DNA of 64,000 bases from Candidatus Zixiibacteriota bacterium (GTDB lineage: Bacteria > Zixibacteria > MSB-5A5 > GN15 > FEB-12): positions 1 to 64,000 of the forward strand of contig JBFMDV010000001.1 in NCBI GenBank assembly GCA_040753875.1, written 5' to 3'. A program made the translations under genes and the position numbers. Numbering within the stretch: the stretch's first letter is position 1; each line of letters begins with the position of its first letter. The notes beneath the pieces were generated by a model that made no database searches, was not told the DNA's origin, and saw nothing but the letters and a program-made list of their open reading frames with translations. Positions 59,678 through 64,000 of the stretch are shown here, in pieces.

Positions 59678-60415
59678 ATGCAGAAACTCAAGCCCAGGGC
59701 GATCATATTTGATCTCGGTTCTACGCTCATTGAATACGAAGTAGTCTCGTGGGACCAGCTTAACCAATTTTGTTCGCAGAGTGCCCGTCAATTCCTGATT
59801 GCCGAGGGGTATCTGGTCCCCGACGAGGCGGAATTTCACGCCGCCTTTGAGTCTGCGAAGTCGGCCTATCGTAAGGCCGCCTCTGAGACACTTGTCGAGT
59901 GGGATGTCCCGACTGTTGCGGCCGTCTACCTGGATGCACTCCAGATCAATTTCCCGTCGCCCAGGCTCGATGAATTCTTCGATGCCTACTACGCGCCGGT
60001 GGATCGATTGCTCTATATCTACGATGATACCATAGCCGCTCTTGAATTGCTCAAGGCTCGGTTCGGTGTTATCGGTCTCATCTCCAATACGGTCTTTCCC
60101 GAGAGGGCGCATCGACGAGAGCTACGACGGTTCGGTATCGAACCATTCCTCAATTTCGCCATTTTCAGTTCAACGTTCGGTCTGCGCAAGCCTCATCCCG
60201 ATATATTCCTGAAAGCGGCCGAATTGGCCGGAGCCGAACCATCGGAGTGCGTCTATGTAGGGGACCGCTACGTCGAGGACATTCTTGGCCCTGCCGCCGT
60301 CGGGATGCCGGCCATCCTTCGCGTAAAAGAGGGCCGCGAGTACCCGGCCGATATGCCGGAGTCCGTGCGCAAGGTGGCCACGCTGACGGAACTACATTTC
60401 CATATCGAAATTTGA
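59678..60415 (+). CDS. HAD superfamily hydrolase
   Basis: 245 residues. HAD motif I is IIFDLGSTLIEYE: the nucleophile Asp is present but the usual +2 acid/base Asp is Gly. Motif II is LISNT, motif III RKPHPDIF and motif IV YVGDRYVEDILGP, all intact, with a helical cap between I and II. DLGxT variants occur in the family and may have altered or slow phosphatase or other activity. Substrate unknown. It follows ddl in the same direction. Confidence 0.87.
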   Translation: MQKLKPRAIIFDLGSTLIEYEVVSWDQLNQFCSQSARQFLIAEGYLVPDEAEFHAAFESAKSAYRKAASETLVEWDVPTVAAVYLDALQINFPSPRLDEFFDAYYAPVDRLLYIYDDTIAALELLKARFGVIGLISNTVFPERAHRRELRRFGIEPFLNFAIFSSTFGLRKPHPDIFLKAAELAGAEPSECVYVGDRYVEDILGPAAVGMPAILRVKEGREYPADMPESVRKVATLTELHFHIEI

Positions 60416-60517
60416 GTAGACGCGCGAATCCGCACATCCTATATTCCGTTTTCATGACATGATTGATGAACGATCCGCCTCAGGTTGGCGCATTCAAACT
60501 ACACACGAGGTGCTACA

Positions 60518-61594
60518 GTGGATACAACTGAACAGCTTCTGAAACGACTCACCGAGGCCAACGGCGTCTCCGGATACGAAGACGACGTGCGCGCTCTCAT
60601 GGCCGCCGAGCTGAAGGGGAAGGTAGCCGAGATTCAGTATGACAAGATGGGCTCGATCCTTGGGCGCAAGAAGGGGACAGCGGCCGATCCCAAGGTCATG
60701 GTGGTGGGGCACTTGGATGAGATCGGCTTCATGGTGAAAGAGATCACCAAGGAAGGATATATCAAGTTTCTGCCGCTCGGCGGCTGGTGGGGTCATGTGG
60801 CGCTTGGCCAGCGGATGCGTATCATCACCGCAAAAGGGCCTGTCCTCGGTGTGATCGGCAGCAAACCACCCCACATGCTCCTTCAACCCGAACGCGAGAA
60901 AGTGCTCGATATCAAAGATATGTTCATCGATGTCGGTTGCCAGGAAAAGTTCGATGTCAAGAAAAAGCTCGGGATCAAACTCGGCGATCCGATCATCCCG
61001 GACAGTCAGTTCACGATTCTCGGCAACCAGAGCATGTATATGTCCAAAGCGTTTGACAACCGCGTTGCATGCGCGATCGTGGTAGATGTGATCAGCCGTC
61101 TGCAGAAAGTCAAGCACCCCAATACCGTGCTGGGCTGTGCCTCCACGCAGGAGGAAGTCGGTATCCGGGGCGCCCAGACTCTCGCGCATCTGGCTGACCC
61201 CGACGTGTGCATCGTGGTCGATACCGGCATTGCACTTGATATGCCGCCCGATGGCTATAGCCGCTCCGAGAAGCTGGGCGGCGGGCCGGCGATCCTTCTG
61301 TATGATGCGGTGATGATACCAAATATCCGTCTCCGCGATCTGGTTATCCAGACCGCCGAGAAGAACAAGATGAAGTTTCACCTGACCTACATGGAACGGG
61401 GCGGGACGGACGGCGGTCGCATACATATCAGTCGGATCGGCGTCCCGTCTATCGTCATAGGGCCGCCGGTTCGGTATATCCACAGCCATAACGCGATTCT
61501 GAATCGCGCCGATTATGACAATACGGTCAAGCTGATAGTGGAATTGATCAAGCGTCTGGATAACAGGACGGTCAAAGGGTTGACGGAGGCATAA
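60518..61594 (+). CDS. M42 family metallopeptidase (glutamyl/tetrahedral aminopeptidase)
   Basis: 358 residues from GTG 60518, chosen for GAGGTG six bases upstream over the TTG at 60485. Two-metal M42 motifs are VVGHLDEIGFMV, MSKAFDNRVACA, STQEEVGIRGAQ and VVDTGIALDM, with the final His in IHSHNAI. Family members form self-compartmented dodecamers that trim peptides from the proteasome or other proteases. It is six bases ahead of cysS. Confidence 0.93.
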   Translation: MDTTEQLLKRLTEANGVSGYEDDVRALMAAELKGKVAEIQYDKMGSILGRKKGTAADPKVMVVGHLDEIGFMVKEITKEGYIKFLPLGGWWGHVALGQRMRIITAKGPVLGVIGSKPPHMLLQPEREKVLDIKDMFIDVGCQEKFDVKKKLGIKLGDPIIPDSQFTILGNQSMYMSKAFDNRVACAIVVDVISRLQKVKHPNTVLGCASTQEEVGIRGAQTLAHLADPDVCIVVDTGIALDMPPDGYSRSEKLGGGPAILLYDAVMIPNIRLRDLVIQTAEKNKMKFHLTYMERGGTDGGRIHISRIGVPSIVIGPPVRYIHSHNAILNRADYDNTVKLIVELIKRLDNRTVKGLTEA

Positions 61595-61599
61595 CGGGC

Positions 61600-62994
61600 A
61601 TGCCGTTGGTATTCAAGAACAGTTACTCACGGGTGAAGGAGGAATTCAAGCCGATCGTACCGGGCGAAGTACGCATGTACACGTGCGGGCCGACGGTCTA
61701 CAATTTTGCTCATATCGGCAATTTTCGCGCCTATACCTTCGAGGACCTACTCCGCCGCTACCTCAAATACAAGGGGTATACGGTCACCCAGGTCATGAAC
61801 CTGACCGATATCGACGACAAGATCATCAAGGGGACCATTCAGCAAAAAGTCACGCTGAAGCAGTTCACTGCGCCGTATATCAAGGCGTTCTTCGAAGACA
61901 TGGACAATCTTGGCATCGAGCGTGCCGAGATATATCCAGCCGCCACCGACCATATCCCGGAGATGGTGGCGCTGGTCAAGAAACTGGTCGAACGAGGTCA
62001 TGCCTATGAAGTGAACGGCGATTACTATTTCAAGATCGCTTCATTCCCTCCCTACGGGCGTCTGGCCAATTTGGATATGGAAGGGCTGAAACCCGGCGCC
62101 CGGGTACAGGCCGACGAATACGAGAAGGAATCGGTGTCCGATTTCGCGCTGTGGAAAGCACATGATGAGTCCGATGGCGATGTGTTCTGGGAAACCGAGA
62201 TCGGCAAGGGGAGACCCGGCTGGCACCTGGAATGCTCGGCTATGTCTCAGAAGTATCTCGGCACGACCTTCGACATTCACACCGGCGGTGTCGACAACAT
62301 GTTTCCGCATCACGAAAACGAGATCGCACAATCGGAAGGGGCCAGCGGGAAACGGTTTGTCAACTACTGGCTGCATTGCGAGCACTTGATAGTCGAGGGG
62401 CGGAAGATGTCCAAGTCGCTCGGCAACTATTTCACGCTGCGCGATATTCTGGACAAGGGGTATTCCGGCAGCGTCGTGCGATATCTATTGCTGGCGACTC
62501 ACTATCGCCAACAGCTCAACTTTACGTTTGAAGGACTCGATGCCGCGCGTCACGCGCTGGAGCGTTATAACGACTTCATCGCCAACCTCTCGGATTTCGC
62601 GGGCGGCCGGTCCGATGGCTCCGCCGAGATGACTATCAGCGCCGCATTGAAGGGATTTGAAGAGAACCTTGACGACGACCTCAATATCTCCGGGGCTCTT
62701 GGCGTACTGTTCGATTTTATCCGTGACATCAATCGGCTCAAAGCGGAGAACCGCCTTTCGGAGGACGAACGGGACAAGGCGCTGTTTGCAATCCGGCGAT
62801 TTGATACGGTACTGAACCTGCAGACCCGGGTGGTATCGCTCGATACCGAGATCGAGGAGTTGATACGACAACGCGCGGAGGCACGCAAGCAGAAGAACTT
62901 CGCGCTATCGGACAAAATTCGGGATAACCTGCTTGGCCGCGGGATCGTCCTCGAGGATACCCCCCAGGGGGTAAAATGGAAGCGCAAAGTGTAG
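61600..62994 (+). CDS. cysS: cysteinyl-tRNA synthetase
   Basis: 464 residues, normal. Class I motifs HIGN (PTVYNFAHIGNFRAY, residues 29-43) and KMSKS at 269-273 are intact, with the zinc-binding Cys in CGPTV and the His/Cys in HLECSAM. It charges tRNA-Cys and so supports translation. ATG 61600 follows the M42 stop by five bases. It ends 82 bases before tRNA-Thr. Confidence 0.97.
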   Translation: MPLVFKNSYSRVKEEFKPIVPGEVRMYTCGPTVYNFAHIGNFRAYTFEDLLRRYLKYKGYTVTQVMNLTDIDDKIIKGTIQQKVTLKQFTAPYIKAFFEDMDNLGIERAEIYPAATDHIPEMVALVKKLVERGHAYEVNGDYYFKIASFPPYGRLANLDMEGLKPGARVQADEYEKESVSDFALWKAHDESDGDVFWETEIGKGRPGWHLECSAMSQKYLGTTFDIHTGGVDNMFPHHENEIAQSEGASGKRFVNYWLHCEHLIVEGRKMSKSLGNYFTLRDILDKGYSGSVVRYLLLATHYRQQLNFTFEGLDAARHALERYNDFIANLSDFAGGRSDGSAEMTISAALKGFEENLDDDLNISGALGVLFDFIRDINRLKAENRLSEDERDKALFAIRRFDTVLNLQTRVVSLDTEIEELIRQRAEARKQKNFALSDKIRDNLLGRGIVLEDTPQGVKWKRKV

Positions 62995-63076
62995 GTGCGT
63001 TCATAAGGGCGCAAACGCTGCAGAATCTGCTTGAACCTCATTCAGTCATTGCGTTTATTCTGCTCAGAAATAGCCG

Positions 63077-63149
63077 GCCGGCGTAACTCAGTTGGTAGAG
63101 TACCTGATTTGTAATCAGGCTGTCGGGGGTTCGAGTCCCTTCGCCGGCT
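63077..63149 (+). tRNA. tRNA-Thr (anticodon TGT)
   Basis: 73 bases. Acceptor GCCGGCG pairs with CGCCGGC. The anticodon stem-loop CCTGA TTTGTAA TCAGG gives TGT, reading ACA. The T arm carries GGTTCGAGTCC. The 3' CCA is not encoded. It stands between cysS and the rfbB fragment. Confidence 0.96.
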
Positions 63150-63188
63150 TCTTCACCCGCCATCGTCCATGAACAGTAGGAATCTCTG

Positions 63189-64000
63189 ATGTTGCTGTCC
63201 GGATATGAAAGGCGTATCGCCGTCACGGGCGGGGCAGGATTCATCGGCTCGAATCTCCTGCTTCGCCTGGTATCGAAATATCCGGACTACGGGTTTGTCA
63301 ACATTGACTGTCTTACCTACGCAGGAAACCTGGCCAATCTTCGTCAGATCGAGCGCGCCCCCAGCTACCGTTTTGAGAAAGTGGACATTTGCGATCCTGC
63401 GTCTCTTCGGGCCTTATTCGAGAAGTACGCCTTCACAGACGTAATTCACCTGGCCGCCGAGACACACGTTGACCGCTCCATCATTGGTCCTGCGGCATTC
63501 ATTCAAACCAATATAGTGGGTACGTTCAATCTTCTGGAAATGGTGCGAGAGCGCAGTTCGAAGACCGGACGGATGCGGTTCGTGTACGTTTCCACAGACG
63601 AAGTATACGGGTCGGACGGTGAATCTGGACGGTTTGTCGAAACCAGCCCGTTTCGACCAAGCTCACCATACGCAGCCTCAAAGGCAGCCGCTGACAATCT
63701 GGTGAGCGCCTACCACCGGACGTATGGTGTGGACACGGTCGTGGCGCGATGCTGCAATTGCTACGGACCATACCAATTCCCTGAGAAGCTGATTCCGCTG
63801 ATGATTCTGAACAGTATTGCCGGAAAAGAACTCCCGATCTATGGCGATGGACAGCAGATCCGCGATTGGTTGCATGTGAGCGATTGTTGCAACGTCCTTG
63901 ATTTGCTTCTTCACCGTGGTCGTGTCGGTACCACCTACAACGTTGCTGCCAATGTCGAGTTACCGAACGTGGAATTAGTCACGCGTCTGTGTCGCTTGAT
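63189..64000 (+). CDS. rfbB: dTDP-glucose 4,6-dehydratase, cut by the right edge
   Basis: The frame is open from ATG 63189 to the window end (about 270 of the usual ~330-350 codons). It starts TGGAGFIGSN, the NAD-binding Rossmann loop, has the Y-x3-K pair in YAASKAAADNLV, and includes VSTDEVYGSDGE with the catalytic Asp-Glu. Also RCCNCYGPYQFPEKLIPLMI and GDGQQIRDWLHVSDCC. It converts dTDP-glucose to dTDP-4-keto-6-deoxyglucose, the first committed step to dTDP-rhamnose. AGGA lies seven bases before the ATG. Confidence 0.92.
   Translation, partial: MLLSGYERRIAVTGGAGFIGSNLLLRLVSKYPDYGFVNIDCLTYAGNLANLRQIERAPSYRFEKVDICDPASLRALFEKYAFTDVIHLAAETHVDRSIIGPAAFIQTNIVGTFNLLEMVRERSSKTGRMRFVYVSTDEVYGSDGESGRFVETSPFRPSSPYAASKAAADNLVSAYHRTYGVDTVVARCCNCYGPYQFPEKLIPLMILNSIAGKELPIYGDGQQIRDWLHVSDCCNVLDLLLHRGRVGTTYNVAANVELPNVELVTRLCRL

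Noticed and set aside
60494-61489. Minus-strand open frame opposite the M42 peptidase gene
   Set aside because: Shadow of a gene with intact catalytic motifs; no start signal or family on the minus strand.
1-64000. CRISPR arrays, insertion sequences, prophage or rRNA genes
   Set aside because: No regularly spaced repeats, transposase or integrase other than XerD, phage modules or rRNA-like stretches were found by reading through the window.

Overview
The window looks like a chromosomal stretch of a Gram-negative bacterium with moderately high GC. An msbA-like exporter sits with glycosyltransferases of families 4, 9 and 2, lipoproteins carry Cys lipoboxes, one secreted protein ends in a FlgD-like/type IX-style C-terminal domain, and a secreted dehydrogenase ends in dockerin-like 'VDISDL' repeats. 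Together these suggest the FCB superphylum, and the repeat style is reminiscent of candidate phylum Zixibacteria; that placement is inference. No insertion sequence, prophage, CRISPR array or rRNA was seen. There are two tRNAs: Ala-GGC at 36747 and Thr-TGT at 63077.

Layout. 197-5226 (minus): prfB, read through a programmed +1 frameshift, then pta, an aminotransferase and pckA. 5407-17220 (plus): a long close-packed run of a metallo-beta-lactamase-fold hydrolase, a PHP phosphatase, a 3-methyladenine glycosylase, an M50 protease, a lipoprotein, msbA, four sugar transferases (LPS core type) and a Rel/SpoT homologue. 17233-25510: an M28 peptidase, a zinc-ribbon/TPR protein, a metal permease, comF, xerD, a degenerate GGDEF protein and an OPT transporter. 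25511-27940: a cohesin-like secreted protein, then a promoter, a structured leader RNA ending in a strong terminator, and a small exported CxxC protein. 28110-33111 (minus): a YprA/MrfA-like helicase, an archaemetzincin-like protein without its catalytic residues, a small zinc-ribbon protein, deoC and deoB. 33142-43162: a lipoprotein, an ECF sigma/anti-sigma pair, an MFS exporter, tRNA-Ala, the dockerin-tailed sugar dehydrogenase, a DnaQ-WYL fusion, hutH and an LTA-synthase-like enzyme.

43312-51533: a DUF1028 protein (plus) faces a minus-strand information-processing run rpsU, yqeY, cvpA, mutS2, dnaG, recN, with an intrinsic terminator between cvpA and mutS2. 51767-62994: hit, then yebC, ruvC, ruvA, ruvB, a small unknown gene, queA, ispD, ispF, dedA, ddl, a HAD hydrolase, an M42 peptidase and cysS, ending with tRNA-Thr. 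The right edge cuts rfbB/rmlB.

Most of the window is core metabolism, translation and DNA repair. The most unusual parts are the regulated-looking RNA/CxxC locus at 27154-27940, the helicase/pseudo-archaemetzincin/zinc-ribbon cassette at 28110-31147, the DnaQ-WYL fusion at 38423-39244, the degenerate GGDEF protein at 22536-23432, and structured leaders before yebC and hutH. All functional calls rest on motif reading by eye; no database search was run.
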